Position numbers and translations under genes: made by a program. Below are positions 45,771 to 55,177 of a stretch of DNA of 64,000 nucleotides, piece by piece. The notes beneath the pieces are model-generated. The model was not told the origin of the DNA. It made no database searches and worked only from the letters and a program-made list of their open reading frames with translations. Source of the stretch: Pseudonocardia ammonioxydans (lineage in GTDB: Bacteria; Actinomycetota; Actinomycetes; Mycobacteriales; Pseudonocardiaceae); assembly GCF_900115005.1 (NCBI RefSeq), contig NZ_FOUY01000008.1, forward strand, positions 62,001 to 126,000, read 5' to 3'. The first letter of the stretch is position 1, and each line of letters opens with the position of its first letter.

Positions 45771-45846
45771 GCCGAGAGGCGCTGCAGCGGGCGACGACGG
45801 CCCGCCACGCTCGGTCCCGGCCTGGCACGGACGAGAAAGGGCGCCT
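45771..45846 (+). promoter_or_regulatory. S-adenosylhomocysteine (SAH) riboswitch aptamer
   Basis: P1 pairs CCGAG (45772-45776) with CTCGG (45810-45814). P2 pairs GCGGGC (45787-45792) with GCCCGC (45800-45805). The joining strand AGGCGC (45777-45782) can form a pseudoknot with GCGCCT (45841-45846), followed by 148 nt of leader. GAG-x-GCGCTGC and CCACGCTCGG fit the SAH aptamer consensus, and the next gene encodes the enzyme that destroys SAH. Downstream CCTCG (near 45899) could mask the CGAGGAGG ribosome site of ahcY. A covariance-model search would confirm. Confidence 0.85.
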
Positions 45847-45994
45847 GTCTCCGTACGAGGAGGGAGGGCCCGTTGTTCCGTCGCGGAGCCGTTCCGACCT
45901 CGTCAGGAGTCCTTTCCCGCCCGAGGTCCCTGTCCGGTCAGCCCGGCCGTACGGACGAGTCCCACCCGACCGCCCGAGGAGGCGCACCCACCCC

Positions 45995-47497
45995 ATGACC
46001 GCATCCGAGAACACCGGTCACGCCAAGCTGCAGAACGTCAACGGACTGGACTTCGCGATCGCCGACATCGGCGAGCACGAGTACGGCCGCAAGGACATCC
46101 GGCTGGCCGAGAACGAGATGCCGGGCCTGATCGACCTTCGCCGGGAGTACGCCGAGGCCAAGCCGCTGGCGGGCGCCCGGATCGCCGGGTCGCTGCACAT
46201 GACCACGCAGACCGCGGTCCTCATCGAGACCCTGGTCAGCCTGGGCGCGCAGGTGCGCTGGGTGTCCTGCAACATCTTCTCCACCCAGGACTACGCGGCC
46301 GCCGCGACCGTGGTCGGCCCGAACGGCACCGCCGAGAACCCGCAGGGTGTCCCGGTGTTCGCCTGGAAGGGCGAGACGCTCGAGGAGTACTGGTGGTGCA
46401 CCGAGCAGCTGTTCAAGTTCCGCGACGAGCAGGGCAACATCGTCGGCCCGAACATGATCCTCGACGACGGCGGTGACGCCACCCTGCTCGTGCACAAGGG
46501 CGTCGAGTTCGAGGAGGCCGGCGTCGTGCCGACGGTGGCCGACGACGACGAGACCGTCGCCGACGAGGAGCGCGTCGTGCTCGCCACGCTGCGCCGCAGC
46601 CTCGCCGAGGACCCGAAGCGCTGGACGACGATCAACTCCGACATCCGCGGTGTCACCGAGGAGACCACCACCGGCGTCAACCGCCTGTACCAGCTGGCCG
46701 AGCAGGGCAAGCTGCTGTTCCCGGCGATCAACGTCAACGACTCGGTCACCAAGTCGAAGTTCGACAACAAGTACGGCATCCGGCACTCGCTGCTGGACGG
46801 CCTGAACCGCGCCACCGACGTGCTGATCGGCGGCAAGGTCGGCGTCGTGGCCGGCTACGGCGACGTGGGCAAGGGCTGCGCCGAGGCGCTGGCCGGCCAG
46901 GGTGCCCGCGTCATCGTCTCCGAGATCGACCCGATCTGCGCCCTGCAGGCGATGCTCGAGGGCTACCAGGTCGCGAAGATCGAGGACGTCATCCACACCG
47001 CCGACGTCGTCGTGACCACGACCGGCAACAAGGACATCATCACCACCGACCTGATGCAGAAGATGAAGCACCAGGCGATCCTGTGCAACGTCGGTCACTT
47101 CGACAACGAGATCGACATGGCCGGCCTGGGCCGCATCAAGGGCATCAACAAGATCAACATCAAGCCGCAGGTCGACGAGTGGATCTTCCCGGACGGGCAC
47201 TCGATCCTGGTGCTCTCCGAGGGCCGGCTGATGAACCTCGGCAACGCGACCGGTCACCCGTCGTTCGTGATGTCGAACTCCTTCGCGAACCAGACGATCG
47301 CGCAGATCGAGCTGTTCACCAAGCACGAGGAGTACGACAAGGAGGTCTACCGGCTTCCGAAGCACCTGGACGAGAAGGTCGCCAAGGTGCACGTGCTGGC
47401 GCTGGGTGGCGAGCTCACCAAGCTCAGCAAGGACCAGGCCGAGTACATCGGCGTGGACGTCGAGGGGCCGTACAAGCCGGAGCACTACCGGTACTGA
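45995..47497 (+). CDS. ahcY: S-adenosylhomocysteine hydrolase
   Basis: 500 residues from ATG 45995, Shine-Dalgarno GAGGAGG at 45976-45982. Splits SAH into homocysteine and adenosine with bound NAD, clearing the methylation by-product. [34 protein letters not shown] and the NAD loop [24 protein letters not shown] are clear, as is C-terminal [13 protein letters not shown]. It has the about 40-residue insertion seen in the long bacterial form. Under riboswitch control. Matches Rv3248c. Confidence 0.97.
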   Translation: MTASENTGHAKLQNVNGLDFAIADIGEHEYGRKDIRLAENEMPGLIDLRREYAEAKPLAGARIAGSLHMTTQTAVLIETLVSLGAQVRWVSCNIFSTQDYAAAATVVGPNGTAENPQGVPVFAWKGETLEEYWWCTEQLFKFRDEQGNIVGPNMILDDGGDATLLVHKGVEFEEAGVVPTVADDDETVADEERVVLATLRRSLAEDPKRWTTINSDIRGVTEETTTGVNRLYQLAEQGKLLFPAINVNDSVTKSKFDNKYGIRHSLLDGLNRATDVLIGGKVGVVAGYGDVGKGCAEALAGQGARVIVSEIDPICALQAMLEGYQVAKIEDVIHTADVVVTTTGNKDIITTDLMQKMKHQAILCNVGHFDNEIDMAGLGRIKGINKINIKPQVDEWIFPDGHSILVLSEGRLMNLGNATGHPSFVMSNSFANQTIAQIELFTKHEEYDKEVYRLPKHLDEKVAKVHVLALGGELTKLSKDQAEYIGVDVEGPYKPEHYRY

Positions 47498-47525
47498 TCT
47501 GGTAGCTCCTGTCTGGTAGCTCCTG
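47498..47525. repeat. 14-bp tandem duplication right after the ahcY stop
   Basis: TCTGGTAGCTCCTG at 47498-47511 and 47512-47525, identical, beginning on the base after TGA. Confidence 0.95.
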
Positions 47526-47531
47526 TCCGTC

Positions 47532-47570
47532 CCGACGGCGCGGTGGCCCATCCGGCCGCCGCGCCGTCGG
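47532..47570 (+). terminator. ahcY terminator
   Basis: Perfect 12-bp stem CCGACGGCGCGG/CCGCGCCGTCGG (47532-47543, 47559-47570), 15-nt loop, then CGTTT. Confidence 0.8.
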
Positions 47571-47595
47571 CGTTTCCCGGGGTAGCGTCGTGACG

Positions 47596-48096
47596 ATGAT
47601 CGAGATCGGGTCCGGTGACGGCTGGGCGCACTGCGTGCAGGGTCACAAGCACTGGGGACGGTTCGGGGCGGCCGGGCTGCTCGTGCGTTTCCGCGCGGCC
47701 GGCGACCCGATCGGTGTGGACCGGATCCTGCTGCAGCACCGTGCGGCCTGGAGCCACCACGGCGGGACCTGGGGCATCCCCGGCGGTGCCCGGGACCGCG
47801 GCGAGTCCGCCGGGGAGACGGCGCTGCGCGAGGCGGCGGAGGAGAGCACGCTCGACACCGGCCCGGTCGTGCCGCTCGACGAGTACGTGGACGACCACGG
47901 CGGCTGGACCTACACGACCGTGGTCGTGCGGGCGGCGTGGGAGGGCGTGGCCACGCCGCCGCCGATCGAGGTGCGCGGTGCGGAGAGCACGGAGCTGCGC
48001 TGGGTGCGCAGCGACCATCTCGACCGGCTGGACCTGCACCCAGGTTTCGCGACGACCTGGCCGCTGGTCCGGTCCCTCGGCGCCCACGTCGGCTGA
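47596..48096 (+). CDS. Nudix hydrolase
   Basis: 166 residues from ATG 47596, with TAGCGT (47583-47588) predicting leaderless transcription. Nudix box GGARDRGESAGETALREAAEEST, in frame after SHHGGTWGIPGG. Substrate unknown; the family includes 8-oxo-dGTP and sugar-nucleotide cleaning enzymes. It lies between ahcY and tmk. Confidence 0.88.
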   Translation: MIEIGSGDGWAHCVQGHKHWGRFGAAGLLVRFRAAGDPIGVDRILLQHRAAWSHHGGTWGIPGGARDRGESAGETALREAAEESTLDTGPVVPLDEYVDDHGGWTYTTVVVRAAWEGVATPPPIEVRGAESTELRWVRSDHLDRLDLHPGFATTWPLVRSLGAHVG

Positions 48097-48149
48097 CACC
48101 GGCGTATCCGGCCGGGCCGTGTCCGAGGGCCGGACACTAGGCTGCGGCC

Positions 48150-48815
48150 GTGGGACGGCTGGTGGTCATCGAGGGCCTGGACGGGGCGGGGAAGCGCACC
48201 TTCGCCGGGCGGCTGACGGCCGCCCTCCGTGCGGCGGGGGCGTCGGTGACGGCGATGGCCTTCCCGCGCTACGACGAGGACGTGCACGCCGACCTCGCGC
48301 GTGACGCCCTCTACGGGCGGCTGGGTGACGTCGCGTCGTCGGTGCACGCGATGGCGGTGCTGTTCGCGCTGGACCGGCGGGCGGCCGCGCCCGCGCTGCG
48401 CGAGGCGCTGGCCGCGCACGACGTGGTGCTCGTGGACCGCTACGTCACCTCGAACGCCGCCTACAACGCCGCCCGGCTCGGGCAGGACGCCCACGGTGAG
48501 GTCGTGGGGTGGGTCCGTGCGCTGGAGATCGAGCGGTTCGGCCTCCCGGTGCCCGACCACCAGATCCTGCTCGCCCCGCCCCGCTCCGTCGCCGCGGAGC
48601 GGGCGCTGTCCCGGGAGGCCGCCGAGCCGGGTCGTGCCCGGGACGCCTACGAGAGCGACGACGACCTGCAGGCCCGCACCGACGCCGTGTACCGGGAGCT
48701 GGCCGGCCTCGGCTGGCTCAGTGACTGGACTGTGTTGGACGGGAGCGGGCCGGACGGGAGCGGGCCGGACCCGGTGCTCGGCCTGGTGGAGCAGCTCCTC
48801 GTCACAGTGGGGTAG
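48150..48815 (+). CDS. tmk: Thymidylate kinase
   Basis: 221 residues from GTG 48150, TAGGCT at 48138-48143. P-loop IEGLDGAGKRTF, the DRYVTSNAAYNAARLGQ segment and LPVPDHQILL are typical of the actinobacterial enzyme (Rv3247c), which phosphorylates dTMP. Near the C-terminus a 15-bp perfect duplication (48737-48751, 48752-48766) gives DGSGPDGSGPDP, probably a recent slippage that kept the frame. Confidence 0.93.
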   Translation: MGRLVVIEGLDGAGKRTFAGRLTAALRAAGASVTAMAFPRYDEDVHADLARDALYGRLGDVASSVHAMAVLFALDRRAAAPALREALAAHDVVLVDRYVTSNAAYNAARLGQDAHGEVVGWVRALEIERFGLPVPDHQILLAPPRSVAAERALSREAAEPGRARDAYESDDDLQARTDAVYRELAGLGWLSDWTVLDGSGPDGSGPDPVLGLVEQLLVTVG

Positions 48816-48862
48816 GTCCACCGGCGGCACCGGACGCGTGTGTGGTGCATCACACTTCCGGC

Positions 48863-50671
48863 ATGTACCTGACCCAGGGTCTGCACCGTTCCGTCCAGCA
48901 GCACCCGGACCGGCCGGCGACGATCTGCGCCGGTCGGACGCGCACCTTCGCCGAGACCGCGGACCGCGTCGCGCGGCTCGCCGGCGGGCTCCGGACGCTC
49001 GGTGTCGCCGAGGGGGACCGGGTCGCCTACCTCGGCCTGAACTCCGACCGGTTTCTCGAGTACTACCTCGCCACCTGGTGGGCGGGTGCGGTCGTGAACC
49101 CGGTGAACGTGCGGTGGGCGGCCGCCGAGATCGGGTTCTCGCTGGAGGACTCCGGCACGACCGTGCTCGTCGTCGATGACGCCTTCGTGTCCCTGGTCCC
49201 GGAGCTGCGCCGGTCAGGGCTGCGGACCGTGGTGTACGCGGGCGACGGGGCGGGGACGGGATGGGGCGAGTCGACCGGGGTGGGTACCGGGCGGGGCGAG
49301 CCGACGGGCGTGGGTCTCGGGCGGGGCGAGCCGACGGGCGTGGGTCTCGGGCGGGGCGAGCCGACGGGCGTGGGTACCGGGCGGGGCGAGCCGACGGGCG
49401 TGGGTACCGGGCGGGGTGAGCCGACCCGCGCGGGTGCGGAGCGGGCGGAGCCGTCCGGCGCGGGTGTGCCGGGGGAGTATCCGGCCGGCGTGGAGGCGGG
49501 CTGGGAGGAGCTGGCCGGCGCCGGGCCGGTCGTGGAGGACCGGCGCCGCGGCGGCGACGACCTGGCCGGGCTCTGGTACACCGGCGGCACCACCGGGTTC
49601 CCGAAGGGCGTCATGCTCAGCCACGCGAACCTGCTGGTCTCGGCCTACGGCCTGGCCGCGTGCGGGATCTTCGACGCGGGCGGGACGCCCCGCTACCTGC
49701 ACGTGGCGCCGATGTTCCACCTCGCCGACCTGGCCGGGTCGATCGGCGCGATGCTGGTCGGCGGCACGCACGTGACGGTCCCGTCGTTCGCGCCGGTCCC
49801 GGTGATGGAGGCCGTCGCGACCCACGGGGCCACGCACACGGTCCTGATCCCGATCATGATCCAGGCTCTCGCCGACCACCCCGATCTCGCCGGGTACGAC
49901 CTCTCCGGCCTGCGCCGGGTGATCTACGGCGGGTCCCCGATCGCCCAGGCGGTGCTGGAGCGGGCCCGCAGGGCGCTGCCGTCGGCGCAGTTCCTGCAGG
50001 CCTACGGCCAGACCGAGCTGGCGCCGGTCGCGACGGTCCTCGGCTGTGCCGAGCACGACGACCCGGGCCGGACACACCTGCTGCGGACCGGTGGCCGCGC
50101 GGCGCCGCACGCCGAGGTCGCGATCGTCGACGAGTCCGGTGCGGAGGTGCCGCGCGGGCGGACGGGGGAGATCGTGTGCCGGGGCGGGCACGTGATGCTC
50201 GGCTACTGGCAGCGCCCGGAGGAGACCGCGGCCGCGCTGCGCGACGGGTGGATGCACACCGGCGACGTCGGCCGGATGGACGACGAGGGCTACGTCGAGG
50301 TTCTCGACCGGCTCAAAGACATGATCGTCACGGGTGGGGAGAACGTGTACTCGACCGAGGTCGAGAACGCGGTGGCGACCCACCCGGACGTCGCCACCTG
50401 CGCGGTCGTCGGGCTCCCGGACGAGACGTGGGGCGAGCGGGTGCACGCGGTGGTCGTGCTCCGTGACGGCGTCCCGGCGACCGGAGCGACGGCGCAGGAG
50501 ATCCGCGAGCACGTCCGCGGACGGCTCGCCGGGTACAAGACACCCCGGACCGTCGAGTTCACCGACGCGTTGCCGGCCACACCGACCGGGAAGGTGCTCA
50601 AGCGTGAGCTCCGTGCGCGGGCTGCGGAGCGCGCCCGGTCCGGCCCCGCGGAGCAGCCGACGCCCGCCTGA
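48863..50671 (+). CDS. Acyl-CoA synthetase (AMP-forming) with repeat insertion
   Basis: 602 residues from ATG 48863. ANL-superfamily ligase: GLWYTGGTTGFPKGVMLSH is the AMP/phosphate loop, AYGQTELAP the A5 motif, GWMHTGDVGRMDDEGYVEVLDRLKDMI the A7/A8 hinge region and PTGKVLKRELR the catalytic lysine end. Between the N-domain and the phosphate loop there is a foreign-looking insertion (about 129-210) made of ten-residue RGEPTGVG(T/L)G repeats and Gly/Ala/Glu-rich sequence. The rest of the enzyme is intact, so it may still work. Substrate unknown (fatty or aromatic acid). Confidence 0.9.
   Translation: MYLTQGLHRSVQQHPDRPATICAGRTRTFAETADRVARLAGGLRTLGVAEGDRVAYLGLNSDRFLEYYLATWWAGAVVNPVNVRWAAAEIGFSLEDSGTTVLVVDDAFVSLVPELRRSGLRTVVYAGDGAGTGWGESTGVGTGRGEPTGVGLGRGEPTGVGLGRGEPTGVGTGRGEPTGVGTGRGEPTRAGAERAEPSGAGVPGEYPAGVEAGWEELAGAGPVVEDRRRGGDDLAGLWYTGGTTGFPKGVMLSHANLLVSAYGLAACGIFDAGGTPRYLHVAPMFHLADLAGSIGAMLVGGTHVTVPSFAPVPVMEAVATHGATHTVLIPIMIQALADHPDLAGYDLSGLRRVIYGGSPIAQAVLERARRALPSAQFLQAYGQTELAPVATVLGCAEHDDPGRTHLLRTGGRAAPHAEVAIVDESGAEVPRGRTGEIVCRGGHVMLGYWQRPEETAAALRDGWMHTGDVGRMDDEGYVEVLDRLKDMIVTGGENVYSTEVENAVATHPDVATCAVVGLPDETWGERVHAVVVLRDGVPATGATAQEIREHVRGRLAGYKTPRTVEFTDALPATPTGKVLKRELRARAAERARSGPAEQPTPA
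49261..49470 (+). repeat. 30-bp minisatellite, seven units, inside the acyl-CoA synthetase gene
   Basis: Head-to-tail 30-bp units start at 49261, 49291, 49321, 49351, 49381, 49411 and 49441. Units 2-5 are near identical (GCGGGGCGAGCCGACGGGCG plus GTGGGTCTCGG or GTGGGTACCGG); the first, sixth and seventh are diverged. Length keeps the reading frame. Confidence 0.95.
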
Positions 50672-50720
50672 GCCGCCCTCCCCGCTCGGGCGCCGGGAGG
50701 CGGGTGGGATATTGGGCCGT

Positions 50721-51398
50721 ATGAAGTCGCGCGTGCTGGTGGTCGACGACGACCCGGCCCTGGCCGAGATGCTCACCATCGTGCTGCGGGGCGAGGGGTT
50801 CGAGACCGCGGTCGTCTCCGACGGCACCCGGGCACTGCCCGCCGTGCGGGACACCCAGCCGGACGTGATCCTGCTCGACCTGATGCTGCCCGGGATGAAC
50901 GGCATCGACGTGTGCCGGGCGATCCGTGCCGAGTCCGGGGTCCCGATCGTCATGCTCACCGCGAAGAGCGACACCGTCGACGTGGTCCTGGGACTGGAGT
51001 CGGGTGCGGACGACTACGTCGTCAAACCGTTCAAGCCCAAGGAACTCGTCGCCCGCATCCGTGCCCGGGTGCGGCGCAACGAGTCCGAGCCCGCCGAGCA
51101 GCTCTCGATCGGCGAGATCGACATCGACGTGCCGGCACACCAGGTGACCCGGGAGGGCAAGCCGATCGCGCTCACCCCGCTCGAGTTCGACCTGCTCGTC
51201 GCGCTCGCCCGCAAGCCGCGCCAGGTGTTCACCCGTGAGGTCCTGCTCGAGCAGGTCTGGGGCTACCGGCACGCTGCCGACACCCGTCTGGTGAACGTGC
51301 ACGTGCAGCGACTGCGGTCCAAGGTGGAGCGCGACCCGGAGCGCCCCGAGGTCGTCCTGACCGTCCGCGGGGTGGGGTACAAGGCCGGGCCCCCGTGA
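50721..51398 (+). CDS. mtrA: Response regulator MtrA
   Basis: 225 residues from ATG 50721; TATTGG (50710-50715) lies 5 bp before it. OmpR-type: Asp53 in LLDLMLPGMNGIDVC, KPFKPKELVARIRARVRR, then winged helix with LTPLEFDLLVALARKPRQVFTREVLLEQVWGY and VNVHVQRLRSKVE. Near-identical to the essential actinobacterial MtrA that links division, cell wall and replication. Followed by its kinase after 7 bp. Confidence 0.96.
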   Translation: MKSRVLVVDDDPALAEMLTIVLRGEGFETAVVSDGTRALPAVRDTQPDVILLDLMLPGMNGIDVCRAIRAESGVPIVMLTAKSDTVDVVLGLESGADDYVVKPFKPKELVARIRARVRRNESEPAEQLSIGEIDIDVPAHQVTREGKPIALTPLEFDLLVALARKPRQVFTREVLLEQVWGYRHAADTRLVNVHVQRLRSKVERDPERPEVVLTVRGVGYKAGPP

Positions 51399-51405
51399 GG
51401 GTGCG

Positions 51406-53223
51406 GTGAGACGGCTCGGGCTGCGCCGTCGCCTCGCCCGGCTGCCGGGGATGCGCCGGCTCGCCCGCGCGCTCGCCCCGCTGCGCGCGCAGGCACACGA
51501 GCTCGGTGCCCTGGTCGCGGCGTCGTGGCGGCGGTCGCTGCAGCTGCGGGTCGTGGTGTCGACGCTCGCGCTGTCGACGGCGGTCGTGCTCGTGCTGGGG
51601 CTGGTGCTGCAGAGCGAGATCGCCGAGCGGCTGCTGCAGAGCAAGCTCAACGGGGCGCTGGTGCAGGCCGACGCCAACCGGGTGCTGCTCGAGGGGGAGC
51701 TCTCCGGGGTCGACCCGGACCGGGAGGGTGCCCAGGAGACCCTCGACGCGGCGCTGCAGCGGCTCACCAACACCGGCGACTCCGGCCCCGGCAGCGCGAC
51801 GGCCGGCGAGTTCCGGGCGGCGATCACGACCGGCTCCGGCAACGGTCCGGAGATCACCTCCGGGGACGTCGGGCAGGTCACCGCCGAGCAGCGCGCCACC
51901 GTCGCCGAGGGCGGGGTGAGCCGGCAGTACACGACCGTCGAGGGCGTCCCCACGCTGGTGATCGGGCAGCCGGTCTCCACGGCGGGCCGGGATCTGCAGT
52001 TCTATCTGCTGTTCCCGCTGGAGGGCGAGCGGCTGACCCTGAACCTGGTGCAGAGCACCCTGATCGTCGGCGGGCTCGTGCTGCTGGTGCTCATCGCCGC
52101 GATCGCGAGCATGGTGACGAGGCAGGTGGTGCGGCCGATCCGGCAGGCCGCCGACGTGGCGGAACGCTTCGCGGGCGGTCATCTCGACGAACGGATGGCC
52201 GTCCGCGGCGAGGACGAGGTGGCCCGGCTCGCCGAGTCGTACAACGAGATGGCCGGCAGCCTCGCCGCGCAGATCGCGCAGCTCGAGGAGTTCGGCGCGC
52301 TGCAGCGGCGGTTCACCTCGGACGTCAGCCACGAGCTCCGCACGCCGCTGACCACGGTCCGGATGGCGGCCGACGTGCTCTACGCCTCCCGGGACGAGCT
52401 GCTGCCCGCCCTGCGCCGCAGCTCCGAGCTGCTGGTCACCGAGCTGGACCGGTTCGAGACCCTGCTCGCCGACCTGCTGGAGATCTCCCGGCTGGACGCG
52501 GGGGTCGCCGAGCTGGGTGCCGAGCGGGTCGACCTGTCGGCGGTCGTGCGGCACGCGGTGGACACGGTCCGCGGGCTGGCCGCCGACGCCGGCACCGAGC
52601 TCGTGCTCGAGCTGCCCGCCGGCGAGCAGGTCGAGGCCGACCCGCGCCGGGTGGAGCGGATCGTGCGGAACCTGGTGGCGAACGCGATCGACCACGGGGA
52701 GGGGCACCCGGTGGAGGTGACGATGGCAGGCGACCCCGCGTCGGTGGCCGTGGTGGTCCGCGATCACGGTGTCGGGCTCCGTCCCGGCGAGGCCGACCTG
52801 GTGTTCAACCGGTTCTGGCGGGCCGAGGAGTCCCGGGCCCGGCGCAGCGGCGGCACCGGGCTCGGGCTGTCGATCAGCATCGAGGACGCCCGGCTGCACG
52901 GCGGCTGGCTGCAGGCCTGGGGCGAGCCGGGCAAGGGGACCGCCTTCCGGCTGACGCTGCCGCGGCAGGTCGGCGGGCACATCTCCACCTCGCCGCTGCC
53001 GCTCGGCCCGGCCACCGGGGAGGACGACGAGGACGCCCGCCACGAGGGCAGGCCCGGCAGCTCGGTCCCCACCCCGCCATGGGGGATCGCGACCCGCCGC
53101 GACGACACCCGCGGGGAGGACAGGCGCGCCCGCGAGGACGACGCCTGGCAGGCCCGCGACACCTCGGCCGCCCCCGTCCAGCCCGCCGAGCGCGCCATCA
53201 CCGACCCGGGCGGCGACCGGTGA
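51406..53223 (+). CDS. mtrB: Sensor kinase MtrB
   Basis: 605 residues from GTG 51406. Helix 1 about 47-68, extracellular domain, helix 2 about 220-245, HAMP, then phospho-acceptor His309 in TSDVSHELRTPLTTVRMAADVL, N-box NLVANAIDHGEG, GVGLRP and GGTGLGLSIS. The last about 80 residues are an acidic, disordered tail. GTGA-coupled to lpqB, whose product modulates MtrB in mycobacteria. Confidence 0.95.
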   Translation: MRRLGLRRRLARLPGMRRLARALAPLRAQAHELGALVAASWRRSLQLRVVVSTLALSTAVVLVLGLVLQSEIAERLLQSKLNGALVQADANRVLLEGELSGVDPDREGAQETLDAALQRLTNTGDSGPGSATAGEFRAAITTGSGNGPEITSGDVGQVTAEQRATVAEGGVSRQYTTVEGVPTLVIGQPVSTAGRDLQFYLLFPLEGERLTLNLVQSTLIVGGLVLLVLIAAIASMVTRQVVRPIRQAADVAERFAGGHLDERMAVRGEDEVARLAESYNEMAGSLAAQIAQLEEFGALQRRFTSDVSHELRTPLTTVRMAADVLYASRDELLPALRRSSELLVTELDRFETLLADLLEISRLDAGVAELGAERVDLSAVVRHAVDTVRGLAADAGTELVLELPAGEQVEADPRRVERIVRNLVANAIDHGEGHPVEVTMAGDPASVAVVVRDHGVGLRPGEADLVFNRFWRAEESRARRSGGTGLGLSISIEDARLHGGWLQAWGEPGKGTAFRLTLPRQVGGHISTSPLPLGPATGEDDEDARHEGRPGSSVPTPPWGIATRRDDTRGEDRRAREDDAWQARDTSAAPVQPAERAITDPGGDR

Positions 53224-54992
53224 GGGCCCGTCCCCTCCGCCGGTCCGCGGCCGCCGGCGCGACCGGGGCCGGGCGCGTCCGCCGGGTCGCGTCGCTCGGT
53301 CTGCTCGTGTGCCTGGCGGTGCTGGCCGGCTGCGCGACCGTGCCCGAGCACTCGTCGGTGCAGGTCCTGCGCCAGACCCGGGACAACGGCGCGGCCGTGC
53401 CCGACGGACCGATCGAGGACGGCGACCCGCTCGGTCTGGTCCGCGGGTTCGTCTACGCCTCCGGCCGGCCGGACGACCGGCACGCGGCGGCCCGCCGATA
53501 CCTCGCAGCCACCGCGTCCGAGTGGGACGACGGTGCCTCGCTGACCGTGCTGTCCGAACGGTTCGACACCGTCTTCGCCCCCGACAGCGCCGATGCCGGG
53601 CCGGAGCGCGCGGTGGTGCGGATGCGGGGCACCCGGATCGGCACGGTCAGCCCGGCCGGCGCGTTCGAGACCGACCCGCGACCGGTCGAGGTCGACATCG
53701 GTGTCGTGCGGCAGGGCGACCACTGGCGGATCGAGCACCTCCCGCCCGGGGCGATGGTCCGGCTGTCGGACTTCCGGGCCAGCTACCGCTCGCTGCGTGC
53801 CTGGTTCGTCGACCCGACGCGCGGCATGCTGATGTCGGACACCCATTACATCCCCAGTACCCGGCCGAGCGAGCTCGCCGCCCGCGCGACCGAGGTGCTG
53901 CTGCACGGGCCCTCGTCCGGGCTGACGGGAGCGGCGGTGACGCTGTTCCCGGCCACCGCGCGCCTGCGCTCGGCGGTCAGCGAGTCCGCGGACGGCGCGG
54001 TGGTCGTCGATCTGGCCGGGGTCTCCGGGCTCTCCGACCGGGACCGGCGACTGCTCGCCGCCCAGGTCAGCCTGACCCTGGCCGAGGTCAGCGTGCACCG
54101 CGTCCGGCTGCTGTCGGACGGCGAACCGCTGCTGGCCGACCGGCCGGAGGTCACCCGCGACGACTTCGCCGACCTGGTCGGGACCCCGGAGCGGCTCCCG
54201 GCCCACCCGCTCGTGGTCGACGGCGGCCGGGTCCGCCGGCTCGCCGAGAACGGCCAGGCCACCCCGGTGGCCGGCCAGGCGGGCAACGGCTCCTTCGACG
54301 TCGTCGACGCGGCGGCCTCGACCCGCGACGACCGGATCGCGGTCGTCTCGCGGGAGGAGAGCGGCACCCAGCGGCTGCTGACCGGCCCGGCCGACGGACG
54401 GCTCACCGCGACCCCGGTCTCCGGCGCCGTGGTGACCGCGCTGAGCTGGAACGCGGCCGGGGACGAGATCTGGGCGGTCGCCGACGGACGGCTGCACCGG
54501 GTCGCCGCCCCCGCCGACGGTCCGCCGGTCGAGGCGCCGGTGGACACCAGCCGGCTCGACCGCCACGGCGAGATCGCCGATGTGGCGTTCTCCCGTGAGG
54601 GCGGCCGGATCGCCGTGGCCGCCGGTGGCCGGGCCCTCGTCGGACCGGTCGTCCCCGGCCCGGACGGCCGGGTCGCGATCGGCGAGCTGCGCGAGCTGCG
54701 GCCCGGCGAGCTGGAGGACGTCGTCGCCGTCGACTGGCGTTCCAACGAACAGCTCGTGGTGGCCGCGGACTCCGAGCGCCCGGTCGCGCTGGTATCGGTC
54801 GACGGGCTCACCCTGGACCACGTTCCCGGCACGAACCTCACCTCCCCGTTGCGTGCGGTGGCCGCCGCTCCCGGCCGGCCGATCTACGTGTCCGACCGCA
54901 CCGGGCTCTGGAGCTACTCGGGCGGCGACCTGGACGCGTGGCGGCAGACCGTGGGGTCCAGTACCGCCGCGCGGCCGTTCTACCCGGGCTGA
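53220..54992 (+). CDS. lpqB: Lipoprotein LpqB, MtrAB accessory protein
   Basis: 590 residues from GTG 53220. Lipobox LAVLAGC puts the lipid on Cys38. GerMN-like domain about 190-320, then a beta-propeller-like C-terminal half of about 270 residues. VPEHSSVQVLRQ after the lipid site and the FVDPTRGMLMSDTHYIPS segment are conserved in LpqB. It interacts with MtrB outside the membrane (family knowledge). Confidence 0.93.
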   Translation: MRARPLRRSAAAGATGAGRVRRVASLGLLVCLAVLAGCATVPEHSSVQVLRQTRDNGAAVPDGPIEDGDPLGLVRGFVYASGRPDDRHAAARRYLAATASEWDDGASLTVLSERFDTVFAPDSADAGPERAVVRMRGTRIGTVSPAGAFETDPRPVEVDIGVVRQGDHWRIEHLPPGAMVRLSDFRASYRSLRAWFVDPTRGMLMSDTHYIPSTRPSELAARATEVLLHGPSSGLTGAAVTLFPATARLRSAVSESADGAVVVDLAGVSGLSDRDRRLLAAQVSLTLAEVSVHRVRLLSDGEPLLADRPEVTRDDFADLVGTPERLPAHPLVVDGGRVRRLAENGQATPVAGQAGNGSFDVVDAAASTRDDRIAVVSREESGTQRLLTGPADGRLTATPVSGAVVTALSWNAAGDEIWAVADGRLHRVAAPADGPPVEAPVDTSRLDRHGEIADVAFSREGGRIAVAAGGRALVGPVVPGPDGRVAIGELRELRPGELEDVVAVDWRSNEQLVVAADSERPVALVSVDGLTLDHVPGTNLTSPLRAVAAAPGRPIYVSDRTGLWSYSGGDLDAWRQTVGSSTAARPFYPG

Positions 54993-54993
54993 C

Positions 54994-55025
54994 CCGGTCG
55001 CCGGGCCACGGGAACCGGTGACCGG
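54994..55025 (+). terminator. Terminator of mtrA-mtrB-lpqB
   Basis: 11-bp stem with one G-U pair (54994-55004 with 55015-55025), 10-nt loop, starting one base after the lpqB stop. Confidence 0.6.
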
Positions 55026-55108
55026 CCCACCCGGCCGGTCGTCCCAGCGTGGCGCGCCGGGCGGCGGGCGGCGGCGGGAATCACGGCCCTGTGGATGGAT
55101 CTCGCACT

Positions 55109-55117
55109 TGTGGACAA
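55109..55117 (-). promoter_or_regulatory. DnaA-box-like sequence upstream of comF
   Basis: TTGTCCACA on the minus strand, identical to the consensus DnaA box. A weaker match (TGTGGATGG) lies at 55090-55098. Both are in the 185-bp gap between lpqB and comF. Confidence 0.35.
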
Positions 55118-55177
55118 CTCGGCCGCCGCGGGGCCGGACGGGCGGGACGACCGGCACCCGGGCGGCATCCTGCCCGC

